Part shown: piece by piece, positions 26,276 through 34,882 of the stretch
How the letters are laid out: every line of letters starts with the position of its first letter
Numbering within the stretch: position 1 is the stretch's first letter
NCBI GenBank assembly: GCA_040394475.1
Contig: JBEBSD010000001.1
Location: 62,001 to 126,000 of the forward strand
DNA length: 64,000 nt
From: JBEBSD01 sp040394475
GTDB taxonomy: Bacteria; Bacteroidota; Bacteroidia; Cytophagales; Spirosomataceae
Reading direction: 5' to 3'
Made by a program: the position numbers and the translations under genes
Notes under the pieces: generated by a model
What the model was told of the DNA's origin: nothing
What the model saw: only the letters and a program-made list of their open reading frames with translations
Database searches by the model: none

Positions 26276-26770
26276 ATGGAGTGGTCGCAGACAGCAGATA
26301 AGATCCTGAGCAGGGAAGAAGGCAGCGAGTTGCGCCGGGAATGGAAGGCGCAGAAGCAGGAGGTGGTGTTTACCAACGGTTGCTTCGACATCGTGCATCT
26401 GGGGCATATCGACTACCTGGAAAAAGCCCGTAAGCTGGGAGATAAACTGGTGCTCGGATTGAATACAGATGCTTCGGTGAGCCGGTTGAAAGGCCCCCGG
26501 CGACCGGTGGTCGATGAAATCGGGCGGGCGCGACTGATGGCGGCGCTGGAATTTGTGGATGCTGTCATTTTGTTCGATGAACCGACACCTTTGCAGTTAA
26601 TTGAGGCGTTGGAACCTGACATTTTGGTCAAAGGAGACGATTATACGGTAGAAACGATTGTTGGTTCGGATTTTGTAATCAGTAAAGGAGGAGTGGTGAA
26701 AACGGTGCCGCTGGTAGCGGGATATTCCACAACTTCGCTAGTTGAGAAGATAAGAAAGGCGTATACTTAG
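26276..26770 (+). CDS. rfaE2: D-glycero-beta-D-manno-heptose 1-phosphate adenylyltransferase
   Basis: A 164-residue nucleotidyltransferase that transfers AMP to heptose 1-phosphate, giving ADP-heptose for lipopolysaccharide. The cytidylyltransferase-like motif FTNGCFDIVHLGH carries HxGH, and VKGDDYTVETIVG plus GYSTTSLVEKI are family marks. It corresponds to the C-terminal half of E. coli HldE/RfaE; the kinase half is not encoded here, as usual for the two-protein form. The ATG at 26276 lies just after a terminator, so it starts its own transcript. The zinc peptidase gene follows after 67 bases. Confidence 0.9.
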   Translation: MEWSQTADKILSREEGSELRREWKAQKQEVVFTNGCFDIVHLGHIDYLEKARKLGDKLVLGLNTDASVSRLKGPRRPVVDEIGRARLMAALEFVDAVILFDEPTPLQLIEALEPDILVKGDDYTVETIVGSDFVISKGGVVKTVPLVAGYSTTSLVEKIRKAYT

Positions 26771-26837
26771 GTTTTTCTTTTTTCGTTAAACAGTAAATTA
26801 ACCGATCAATAAAATTCATTAATCTAAATCGAAAGGA

Positions 26838-27518
26838 ATGGTGGGAGGATATGTAATTATGTTTGCCATAATGGCGGTCAGCTGGTATGTGCAGTGGCGT
26901 TTGAAGAAAAAATTTGAAGAATATTCGCAGGTAGGATTGAGCAACGGGATGAGCGGACAGGAGATTGCCGAACGCATGCTGCAGCAGAGCGGAATTTATG
27001 ACGTTCGGGTGCAATCGGTGGAAGGAACGTTGACGGATCATTATAATCCGCAGGATAAAACGGTGAACCTGAGTTCGGATGTCTTTTACGGCAGAAGCGT
27101 CGCCGCCGCGGCAGTAGCGGCCCACGAATGCGGGCACGCGGTACAACATGCCACGGCTTATTCCTGGCTGCAGATGCGGTCGAAAATGGTACCGTTTCTG
27201 ACGATTTCATCCCGGTATATGAGCTGGGTCATTATCGGCGGGATTCTGTTGTTGAATACCACGCCCATTCCGCTGGCGATAGGGGTGGCGCTTTTTGCAG
27301 TCACTACGTTGTTCAGTTTCATTACGCTGCCGGTAGAATACGATGCGAGCAACCGGGCGCTGGCCTGGATTGACAGCAATGGCGTCGTTACCCGGCAGGA
27401 GCACGGAATGGCTGCCGATGCCTTGAAATGGGCAGCGCGTACCTACCTGGTCGCGGCTATAGGCTCGCTGGCAACCTTGTTGTATTATGCGATGATGCTA
27501 CTGGGCCGGCGGGATTGA
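26838..27518 (+). CDS. Membrane zinc metallopeptidase (YugP-like)
   Basis: A 226-residue integral membrane protein with the zinc site HECGH (96-100) in VAAHECGHAVQHATAY. Membrane segments are seen at the N-terminus (residues 5-20) and at about 125-165, with a last one near 200-220. This matches the YugP family of putative neutral zinc peptidases, common in Firmicutes and Bacteroidota and of unknown substrate; the third ligand would be the Glu in PVEYDASNRAL. It closes the pair with rfaE2, and a clear terminator begins 28 bases downstream. Confidence 0.88.
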   Translation: MVGGYVIMFAIMAVSWYVQWRLKKKFEEYSQVGLSNGMSGQEIAERMLQQSGIYDVRVQSVEGTLTDHYNPQDKTVNLSSDVFYGRSVAAAAVAAHECGHAVQHATAYSWLQMRSKMVPFLTISSRYMSWVIIGGILLLNTTPIPLAIGVALFAVTTLFSFITLPVEYDASNRALAWIDSNGVVTRQEHGMAADALKWAARTYLVAAIGSLATLLYYAMMLLGRRD

Positions 27519-27546
27519 CAGCCGGGAAGATTTTTTAGAAGCTTTG

Positions 27547-27578
27547 GCCGCTCCGACAACCATCGGGGCGGCTTTTTT
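27547..27578 (+). terminator. Terminator after the zinc peptidase gene
   Basis: A 10-bp GC-rich stem (27547-27556 with 27563-27572, one G-T pair) and a 6-base loop are followed by a run of six T. This is a typical intrinsic terminator. Confidence 0.85.
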
Positions 27579-28056
27579 ATTTAGGGCAGAATCAATCCTC
27601 CCGACACCCCAGGCGGGTTGAAGAGCAGGTCGTGTTTTACCGGGCGCCTGAGCAGCGGATTTCCGAACGCTCACCATGATAAACTGCTGACGTTGACGGA
27701 CCTGCTTCTGCTCATTGGAAATCCGGCCTGTCAAAGAAGTATTTCGGGTGCACGCTTATCCCCGGGAGGATATAATTTTCCATTGTGATTAATGATGTAT
27801 TATTATTTTACAATGATGAATTATTGCAAAATGTGAGTCGTTCGTCATTAATTTGCGGAAATATTATTTTTCTCGTTTAACAATTAACAGGAAGCAGAGA
27901 AATGAATAGTGTATTTGTATTAATCAAATGCGCCGGTTTCAGGGTTGAAAGAAATCGCGCTATTTTTGCATTTTTTTATTGCATAAATCCTAATTCTGTT
28001 ATAGTATTGTAATGGTAAATTATTATTTAATTATAATAAATTATAAACCTTAACCT
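27579..28056. other. Non-coding gap, AT-rich second half
   Basis: No convincing gene is present. From about 27780 the DNA becomes very AT-rich, with many TTATTA/TAATAA stretches, as in the leaders of SusC operons. Together with the decayed SusC that begins at 28057 it may be the leftover promoter region of a lost transporter gene. Confidence 0.5.
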
Positions 28057-28232
28057 ATGACCCGAAAACTTTTATTACGGACGCTCCAAGCCCTAGGACC
28101 GTGTTATACGCAAATGGCTTTCTATGGGCGCAACTGACCGTTAGCGGGACAATCAGTGACGAAGACGGTCAGCCGGAGCTTGGCGTGAGCGCTGTTGAGA
28201 AGGGAACGGCTCTCCCCTCCGACAAGGTCTGA
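28057..28232 (+). pseudogene. Decayed SusC/RagA N-terminus
   Basis: An ATG at 28057 starts a basic-hydrophobic leader (MTRKLLLRTLQALG) that stops at 28135-28137. In another frame, 28131-28229 reads QLTVSGTISDEDGQPELGV, followed by SAVEKGTA and a stop at 28230-28232. This is the carboxypeptidase-regulatory-like domain found at the start of SusC-type TonB-dependent receptors. A frameshift and stops break it, and nothing of the plug or barrel follows. It sits directly in front of a CAZyme block, so the receptor of that locus was probably lost. Confidence 0.8.
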
Positions 28233-28497
28233 TTGATTTTCCTACACCCAACCGGCTAACCCAGGATTGGCGCCGGTATCCTTTTCCGTTCAAGGTCGCC
28301 ACGTCCGGACGACACCCCGAAGGCGCCATAGACGACCCGGTGAATCTGCCCCTGAAGATTTCGGCCGGCTTCACCTACCGGAACGGACATTTCATGCTGC
28401 TGCAGGTAACCCTGGGGGGAACCGGTTACTTACGATGCCGGCGCCGGCTGATCCCGAGAATAATATTTCTGAACCATCAAATTTTTAAAGTATTCTT
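28233..28497 (+). other. Probable further gene debris before the GH115-like gene
   Basis: One frame across 28234-28440 reads without stop and includes PVNLPLKISAGFTYRNGHFM, which resembles a strand pair of an outer-membrane barrel. No start codon or complete domain is present. I read it as debris of the same lost locus, but this is weak. Confidence 0.35.
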
Positions 28498-30627
28498 ATG
28501 CGTTATCTCTGTTTTTTAGGACTTTGTCTGGCAATATCGATTCTGTACGGCTGTAAATCTGATAATCCGTTCACGCTTACCGGTGGAAAAACCGACGCTG
28601 TAATTGTACTTCCTGCTTCCGAACCCGAGTGTGTGCGCCTGGCTGTTGAGGACCTGGTGCGGGATGTAGCGAAAATATCGGGTAAAAAATTGACAATAGC
28701 AGAAACTCCACCTGCGGAATCAACTCCCGCTGTGATAATAGCGACAGTTGGGGTATCTGACGATATCCTTGCGCAGTACTACTCTTCCTACAAAGAAATA
28801 AGTGATAAATGGGAAGCCTACAGGTTGCAAGCCGTCAAAGGAAATCTCATTATTGCGGGTAGCGACGAACGTGGTACCATGTTTGGCATCTACAGGTTTA
28901 TCGAAGATTTTTTGGGTGTCGATCCGTTGTATTTCTGGTCGGATCTCGAACCTGAAAAGAAAAGCGTACTGGCCTGGGATGCTATTTCGGTAGCACAGGA
29001 ATCTCCCACTTTCCAATATCGGGGCTGGTTTATAAATGACGAAGACCTGCTCACCGAATGGTACGAAAGCGGAGGCGTCAGGAAGATTGACTATCGATAC
29101 TACGGACAGGTTGTCAACCCCGAAATAATGGAGAAAGTGGTTGAATCGCTGGTCCGCCTCCAAATGAACCTGATTATTCCTGCCAGCTTTATTGATATCA
29201 AAAACCCGGCGGAGGCCGCCCTCGTCAAAATAGCTGCAAAACGCGGGGTCTTTCTCTCCATGCACCATGTGGAGCCTATGGGCGTAAGCGCATTTACCTT
29301 TTTTAATTATTGGGAAGACAAAACCGGGGAGAAACCGCTGTTCTCGTACTACAGCAGCCGGGACAAGCTGGAAGAAGTATGGCGCGTCTATGCGGAAGAA
29401 TGGGCTAACTATCCCAATGTGATCTGGCAGATAGGCTTAAGAGGCATTGCTGATCGTCCGATGTGGCTGGCAGATCCCGGGATTCCTCAGAGCAGCGAGG
29501 ACAGGGGTAGACTTATCTCAGAAGCAATGCAAACGCAAAGATCGATGATAAAGGAGGTAGATAAACGTCCCAATCCTCCGGTTACAACTACTCTCTGGAT
29601 GGAAGGGTCGGCTCTGAATAAAGAAGGGCACCTCCAGATACCCGGCGGAACGACCGTTGTATTTTCAGATAATTGCCCCGGGTGGAAATGGCAGGATGAT
29701 TTTTATGAAACAGGCCGGGATCAATCCTATACTTACGGCGTCTATTACCACCATCAGCTCTGGAACTCAGGCCCGCATCTGACGCAGGGTGTTCCTCCCC
29801 ACCAGACGTACTCGGTATTCAAAGACGCAGTTGAAAAAGGGAGCACGGAATATGCCATTCTCAATGTTTCCAACATCAGGCAATTCCTGATGGGCCTGGC
29901 TTCTTCCGGCCGGATGCTTTACAACTTCCAGGATTATTCCCCCGATCCGTTTGTTGAAAATTGGGTGGCCGAAAGATTCGATAGTCATCATCCTGAGATC
30001 GTGAACCTCTACAAAGACTACTTTGCCGGCTTTGTTCTGCACGATTCCCAGCAAGTACCCATGCTCCTGGATGGGCAGATCCGGAGTTTTGCGACGGCAC
30101 AGCTCACCGGCCTGCAAAAACAAATAAGTAACCCGGGGAAATATGAAAAGGAAAGGGTTCGCAACCAGCAGCCGAAGGGCGATGCAGCACCCAAAAAAGA
30201 TGCCCTGGCAATCAGCGACGCTCATCCCAAACCACAAGACGACAACGAGCTTCTGGAAAAGGTTCTCCTGCAAAAAAGCAGGCATTCCGAAACGCTCGGC
30301 AAAGCGTTGGAAATAAGCCAGGCGCTGGATGGGGAGCAAAGCGAACTTCTTAACACAAACCTAGTGGCCCACCTTAAGATAATGATCGGGCTTGAAGACT
30401 GGCTGATAGCAGTTCTCAAAGCGCGGGAAGCCTGGAATGACGGCGATAAGGAAGAAGCCCGCATTCATATCCGGAGTGCTCAGGAAGCCTTTGTCGTTAT
30501 AAAGGAAGGGCAAGAGCAGCACGTGAAAGGTAATAAATGGAAAAACTGGTACAGGGGAGAGAAGAAAATGAATCTCAACGATTGTGAGTCGCTAACCAAC
30601 CGGATTGCGCTGCTTGTTACCGAATAG
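28498..30627 (+). CDS. GH115-like glycoside hydrolase lipoprotein
   Basis: A 709-residue lipoprotein (signal MRYLCFLGLCLAISILYGC). The N-terminal domain AVEDLVRDVAKISGKKLTI with AGSDERGTMFGIYRFIEDFLGV and the following YRGWFINDED and HHVEPMG match the plan of GH115 alpha-glucuronidases, which remove (4-O-methyl)glucuronate from xylan or arabinogalactan side chains. It is shorter than most GH115 proteins and lacks a clear C-terminal module, and the last 150 residues are a charged helical tail. It heads a run of four exported glycan enzymes, just after a broken SusC. Confidence 0.75.
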   Translation: MRYLCFLGLCLAISILYGCKSDNPFTLTGGKTDAVIVLPASEPECVRLAVEDLVRDVAKISGKKLTIAETPPAESTPAVIIATVGVSDDILAQYYSSYKEISDKWEAYRLQAVKGNLIIAGSDERGTMFGIYRFIEDFLGVDPLYFWSDLEPEKKSVLAWDAISVAQESPTFQYRGWFINDEDLLTEWYESGGVRKIDYRYYGQVVNPEIMEKVVESLVRLQMNLIIPASFIDIKNPAEAALVKIAAKRGVFLSMHHVEPMGVSAFTFFNYWEDKTGEKPLFSYYSSRDKLEEVWRVYAEEWANYPNVIWQIGLRGIADRPMWLADPGIPQSSEDRGRLISEAMQTQRSMIKEVDKRPNPPVTTTLWMEGSALNKEGHLQIPGGTTVVFSDNCPGWKWQDDFYETGRDQSYTYGVYYHHQLWNSGPHLTQGVPPHQTYSVFKDAVEKGSTEYAILNVSNIRQFLMGLASSGRMLYNFQDYSPDPFVENWVAERFDSHHPEIVNLYKDYFAGFVLHDSQQVPMLLDGQIRSFATAQLTGLQKQISNPGKYEKERVRNQQPKGDAAPKKDALAISDAHPKPQDDNELLEKVLLQKSRHSETLGKALEISQALDGEQSELLNTNLVAHLKIMIGLEDWLIAVLKAREAWNDGDKEEARIHIRSAQEAFVVIKEGQEQHVKGNKWKNWYRGEKKMNLNDCESLTNRIALLVTE

Positions 30628-30768
30628 TTCCATGTAAATTGATTTTCAAACAACCTGGTTTATTGGACGTACTACAATAAGTTTGGGACCTGAACTGACG
30701 TCAAACAGATAACCGACAGGAGTCCGAATTAAGGGTTGAGTAAGGATAAACGCAAGTGACAAATACTA

Positions 30769-32307
30769 ATGACTACAAGAAGGACCTTCATTTTACAATT
30801 GGCCGCCATCCCCGGTGTCCATCGGTTGTGTATTGACCTGGCTGACGCTGAAACCCCCAGGGGCATTCCTTCTGTGAATCCCATAGCTTACCATAAACTA
30901 TTTACTGATGGCAAGAGCCGTCCAGCGGTGCCGGAAGGCAAGCGAATTCCATTCGGATGGGATTATTTCACCATTCCATCGTCACCATCAGGCGTCGAAC
31001 TAAAAGTAGCAAAAATACCCGGGCATTTTGACGGTGAGATTTTCCTAAGGCTGATGGTCGCCGTTGACACCCGGGATAAAAGGAGCGTATCAGTCCTGCT
31101 GGCGAAGTCAGGAAATAAGATCGGCGAACTTCCTGTCTGGTATGCCAGCGCTTTGCAACTCTTCGAATGCAGGCTCGACACGACTCTTTCCAGGTTGATA
31201 AAAGAAGGGATACGCCTGGTGCTGGACGAAGGAAATGAATCTATATACGTCACCGCTTCTTCCGGGATTTCCGGTTCGCATGTATTCGCAAAACCCGAAT
31301 CAGCATCTTCAGAACCGTCCGGGCGAGGGGGGGGCGGGCGGTTTTCGGACACCTTTTGTAGCTACAGGTCTTTGCACCCATTTGGATGGATGGAAGGCTG
31401 TACGTTAGACGGCCTGCTTGAACTTGAACGTTCAGAGCGATTCCCTGAAGCAGGTCGCGCGCTTGAAAATCATCTGAAGCTTTTCCTTCCTGACGATCAG
31501 AACCTGGTCTATGAAAATCCGAATACCCAACCTTCTGACAACCGTTTCAACAATCTTGAAGCAGGGCTTCCTTTTGCAGTGATCGCCGAAAAATATCCGG
31601 GCCACCCTTCTATAAAATTAGTTACCGACTTCTGCGAAAACAGGATTGAAAACGGCCGCATAAAGTCAGGCAGCTTCACCACCGAGGGGTGCTATACGCT
31701 GGCGTATCCCCTGGCGGCTCTGGCGAAAGCTGCGGGGAATAAAAAATGGTATGAGCTCGCCCTGATTGAACTGGAAGAACGGATCAAACATCTGACGGAT
31801 CATGAGGCGGTATATCAGCGGGCTTCTGTCACCGATTCTGCAAAAGGTTTCCGTAACTGGGGAAGAGGCTATACCTGGTTTCTTCTGGGCCTCGTACGCA
31901 CTTCGGCAATTTTAAAACAGGACGCTTCTTTTTCCAAAGATCCCCGGCTATCGAAAATCCGGGAGGTGTTTATCTATTATGCTAACCTTGCGCTAAAATA
32001 TCAGCAACCCGACCATGGCTGGAGCGCATTTCTGGACCTTCCTGAAACCGGATTCGACGCTTCGGCTACCGCCGGACTTGGAGCTTCCCTGCTATATGGC
32101 AAACAGATCGGGTGGCTGCCCGAATTACCTGACTCCAGACTGTACGCGATCAGGCAGCGTCTTGAACAAAGTCTTACTCCCGACGGCTTCCTGACCGCCA
32201 GTTGCCAGATCAACCGGGGAGGCGAGGAATTACAGAAAAGCGGGTACCGGGTGATATCTCAATATGTAATGGGTTTAATGGCCCACCTTTATGCGCATCT
32301 GAAATGA
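30769..32307 (+). CDS. GH88/GH105-like (alpha/alpha)6-barrel hydrolase
   Basis: A 512-residue protein with a possible export leader (TTRRTFILQLAAIPGVH). The first ~180 residues look like a beta-rich domain. From about residue 205 there is a helical barrel with NNLEAGLPFAVIAEKYPG, TTEGCYTLAYPLAALAKAAG and NWGRGYTWFLLGLVRTSA; the last is close to the WGRGxxW segment of unsaturated glucuronyl/rhamnogalacturonyl hydrolases. A glycine run (about residue 185) follows a G-rich tract. Activity on unsaturated uronate ends is inference. It lies between GH115- and GH39-like genes and probably works on the same polymer. Confidence 0.65.
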   Translation: MTTRRTFILQLAAIPGVHRLCIDLADAETPRGIPSVNPIAYHKLFTDGKSRPAVPEGKRIPFGWDYFTIPSSPSGVELKVAKIPGHFDGEIFLRLMVAVDTRDKRSVSVLLAKSGNKIGELPVWYASALQLFECRLDTTLSRLIKEGIRLVLDEGNESIYVTASSGISGSHVFAKPESASSEPSGRGGGGRFSDTFCSYRSLHPFGWMEGCTLDGLLELERSERFPEAGRALENHLKLFLPDDQNLVYENPNTQPSDNRFNNLEAGLPFAVIAEKYPGHPSIKLVTDFCENRIENGRIKSGSFTTEGCYTLAYPLAALAKAAGNKKWYELALIELEERIKHLTDHEAVYQRASVTDSAKGFRNWGRGYTWFLLGLVRTSAILKQDASFSKDPRLSKIREVFIYYANLALKYQQPDHGWSAFLDLPETGFDASATAGLGASLLYGKQIGWLPELPDSRLYAIRQRLEQSLTPDGFLTASCQINRGGEELQKSGYRVISQYVMGLMAHLYAHLK

Positions 32308-32474
32308 AAGTCCGCCACCTGGAAGAAGGCGCCGAACTGCGATTCAGCCAGCAATACCGGGACTATCTGCCGGTGGTACTAATTCAACGAGGCGGTTTCT
32401 TTTGCTACAAGTACTAACTGAATTGCCAGGAAGTAAAACCACCAGATTAATCAACTTAAACTCTTAGCTTTTAC

Positions 32475-33944
32475 ATGAAACGAATCTTTTTTTCTCCCTT
32501 TTGTAAGGGAATTGCCGTCCTGAGGCTTATCGTTCCGGTGTTTATTTACGGAACTTTCTCCACCGCCGCCGCTCAATCCCTTCCTGAACCTCCGGGCTTT
32601 CGATCTATCGGGAAGTATCAGCCTCGCCTCACCAAAGAGATAGAGGCCTCGAGCTGGTCCATCGGCGGGGAAACGATGGATCGTGATTACACCGACTATC
32701 AGTCCTTCAAATACTACCTGGATTCATTGGGTGCCAAGCGGATCCGACTTCAGGGGGGTTGGGCCAAATGCGAAAAAGTGAAAGGGAAATACGATTTTGC
32801 CTGGCTCGATGCCGTTATACCCGATGCCTTTAGCCGCGGCGTGGCGCCGTGGGTCGAGCTTTCCTATGGAAATCCCATCTACGAGGGCGGCGGCGAGGCC
32901 AAGCTGGCAGGTCGGATCCCGACATCAGAAACGGCCCTTCAGGCATGGGACAATTGGACCCTGGCGATGGTAACCCGCTATAAAGATTACGTGACAGAGT
33001 GGGAAATCTGGAACGAACCCGATCTTAACAAGCTGAATACAGGTGAAGAATTTGCCGATTTTTACATTCGTACCGCGCGACTGATCAAGTCCGTACAGCC
33101 CAACGCGCGGTTACTCGCGCTGGGCATCGCAGGAGTCCCTCGCCTGGAGTTTTTGAAGCCGTTCCTGGATAAGTTGAAAGAGAAGAACGCCCTCGACCTG
33201 ATAGACGTTCTGACCTACCACGGCTACGCACCCAACCCCGACACTTCCTACCCTAAAATAGAGGAAATGCGGACATTTGTTTGGAACTACAATGCGAAAA
33301 TAGAATTTATGCAAGGAGAAAACGGCGCCCCCTCTACCCACAGCAGCGTGACTATCGGCGCCCTGCGGCAGTTCGACTGGACAGAGTTGTCACAAGCCAA
33401 ATGGGACCTGCGCCGCATGCTGGGCGATCATGGGCGCGGTATCGCAACCAATCTCTTTACGATCAGCGACATTCACTATGCAGCCGGCGATCATATGGTA
33501 GGGGTCAATACCAAAGGAATTCTAAAAACAAATCCCGATAAAACGATCGAGCGCCCCAAAACAGCATACAGGGCAGCCAGAAATGTATTTTCTCTTTTTG
33601 ACTCGGGAACAGAAAGGCAGCCGGGAAGTTCGCCGGCTACTGACCAGCCCAACCAATCGGCCTTTACCTATAAACATAAAAAGTCAGGACGGTCCATCGT
33701 CACACTCTGGAATAACGAAAGCCGCCCCGCCGAAACATTTGACGCTCAGAATACCCGTGTCACTGTACAGGGCGCATTCAAAGATCCCGTTTACTTAGAC
33801 CTTATTTCCGGCAGGTTTTTTGAGATACCTAAAAGCAGCTGGAAAAAGTCCGGTAATACTTACACGTTCACCAACATTCCGGTTCCTGACTATCCCGTGG
33901 TAATTGCCGACAAGCAAACCCTATCATTAGTCCCCGGACAATAA
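32475..33944 (+). CDS. Clan GH-A glycoside hydrolase, GH39-like
   Basis: A 489-residue exported enzyme (signal up to about residue 34, STAAAQ). The barrel shows KRIRLQGGWAKCEKVKGKYDFAWLD, a GH39-like substrate loop, EIWNEPD with the likely acid/base Glu181, and EFMQGENGAPS with the likely nucleophile Glu282. The C-terminal ~100 residues form a beta domain. GH39 members act on xylosides, iduronides or arabinosides; the related GH-A families GH5 and GH140 are alternatives. It stands 167 bases after the GH105-like gene with its own clear ATG. Confidence 0.72.
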   Translation: MKRIFFSPFCKGIAVLRLIVPVFIYGTFSTAAAQSLPEPPGFRSIGKYQPRLTKEIEASSWSIGGETMDRDYTDYQSFKYYLDSLGAKRIRLQGGWAKCEKVKGKYDFAWLDAVIPDAFSRGVAPWVELSYGNPIYEGGGEAKLAGRIPTSETALQAWDNWTLAMVTRYKDYVTEWEIWNEPDLNKLNTGEEFADFYIRTARLIKSVQPNARLLALGIAGVPRLEFLKPFLDKLKEKNALDLIDVLTYHGYAPNPDTSYPKIEEMRTFVWNYNAKIEFMQGENGAPSTHSSVTIGALRQFDWTELSQAKWDLRRMLGDHGRGIATNLFTISDIHYAAGDHMVGVNTKGILKTNPDKTIERPKTAYRAARNVFSLFDSGTERQPGSSPATDQPNQSAFTYKHKKSGRSIVTLWNNESRPAETFDAQNTRVTVQGAFKDPVYLDLISGRFFEIPKSSWKKSGNTYTFTNIPVPDYPVVIADKQTLSLVPGQ

Positions 33945-34088
33945 ACAAGCCAAACGAAAAAATTATGCCGTTAACGCTTGGCTACGCTTTTACGGGTCCT
34001 GCCATGCCGCAAAGCGTATGAGAGTTGTTTTGCATAGTCTTATTGAATAGTATTGCGTAGTAAAATTATTAGTTAACCATAATGGATT

Positions 34089-34790
34089 ATGAAGATAAAA
34101 CAGGTGATGACACGAAGGGTTCCCCTACTTTTTTTGCTGGTCATCGGGTTGTTTGCATATGTGAACGATACTCCTTCGGTTTTTCTTATTGGTGACAGTA
34201 TATCGATACAATACGGACCGTACCTGGAGCAATACCTCGACGGGGTGGTACAACTGACACGGAAAAAGGACGATGGGAATGCAGAAAAGAACCTGGATGT
34301 GCCCACGGGCGCTAATGGCGGAGATTCAAGAATGGTCCTGGCTTACCTGCGTTCCAAAATCGCCGAGCCGGCCTTTCACCCTGACTACCTGTTAATTAAT
34401 TGCGGTCTGCACGATATCAAACGGGATCCGCAGCACAACGTTCTGCAGGTAACAGCCGATGACTACCGTGCCAACCTGGTTGAAATTATGCAGTTGCTGC
34501 AGCAAAAGGGTATCCGGCCGGTATGGATTCGTACCACTGCCGTGGTAGATACCATCCATAACAGCCGGTCCCGTTCTTTTCATCGTTTTGCAAAAGACCT
34601 GGCTGTTTATAATCAGATTGCTGACGAAGTATGCGCACAGGCCCGGGTGCCTGTTATCGATCTGTACGGTTTTACCTGGAAACTGGGTATTGAGCAATTC
34701 ACGGATCATGTACATTACAAAGAGCCGGTCCGGGCATTACAAGCCGCCTATATAGCCGGCCAGGTGACGCAATTGATCCGAAACAAATAA
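34089..34790 (+). CDS. SGNH/GDSL hydrolase, exported
   Basis: A 233-residue esterase-like protein. After an N-terminal hydrophobic leader (VPLLFLLVIGLFAYV) it has the block I motif FLIGDSIS with Ser37, Asn104 in LINCGLHD (block III type), and the C-terminal catalytic pair Asp206/His209 in TDHVHY. These hydrolases often remove acetyl or other ester groups from plant polysaccharides or sialic acids. Its place after the GH115-, GH105- and GH39-like genes fits deacylation of pectin, xylan or arabinogalactan. A start at 34082 is out of frame, and 34089 is the only reasonable ATG. Confidence 0.82.
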   Translation: MKIKQVMTRRVPLLFLLVIGLFAYVNDTPSVFLIGDSISIQYGPYLEQYLDGVVQLTRKKDDGNAEKNLDVPTGANGGDSRMVLAYLRSKIAEPAFHPDYLLINCGLHDIKRDPQHNVLQVTADDYRANLVEIMQLLQQKGIRPVWIRTTAVVDTIHNSRSRSFHRFAKDLAVYNQIADEVCAQARVPVIDLYGFTWKLGIEQFTDHVHYKEPVRALQAAYIAGQVTQLIRNK

Positions 34791-34882
34791 CCGAATATGC
34801 CTGAATCTTCACATATAACTAAATTTTATTGTGTATCACTAAAATTATAGTTATAATTGATCCGTTAGATACTAAAAGGATC

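Noticed and set aside
28267..28488. 73-codon plus frame before the GH115-like gene
   Set aside because: Extremely rich in Arg and Pro with no family match; the neighbouring frame looks more like protein debris.
32304..32417. 37-codon frame overlapping the GH105-like stop (ATGA)
   Set aside because: Tempting as a coupled small gene or SusD tail fragment, but too short and without clear similarity.
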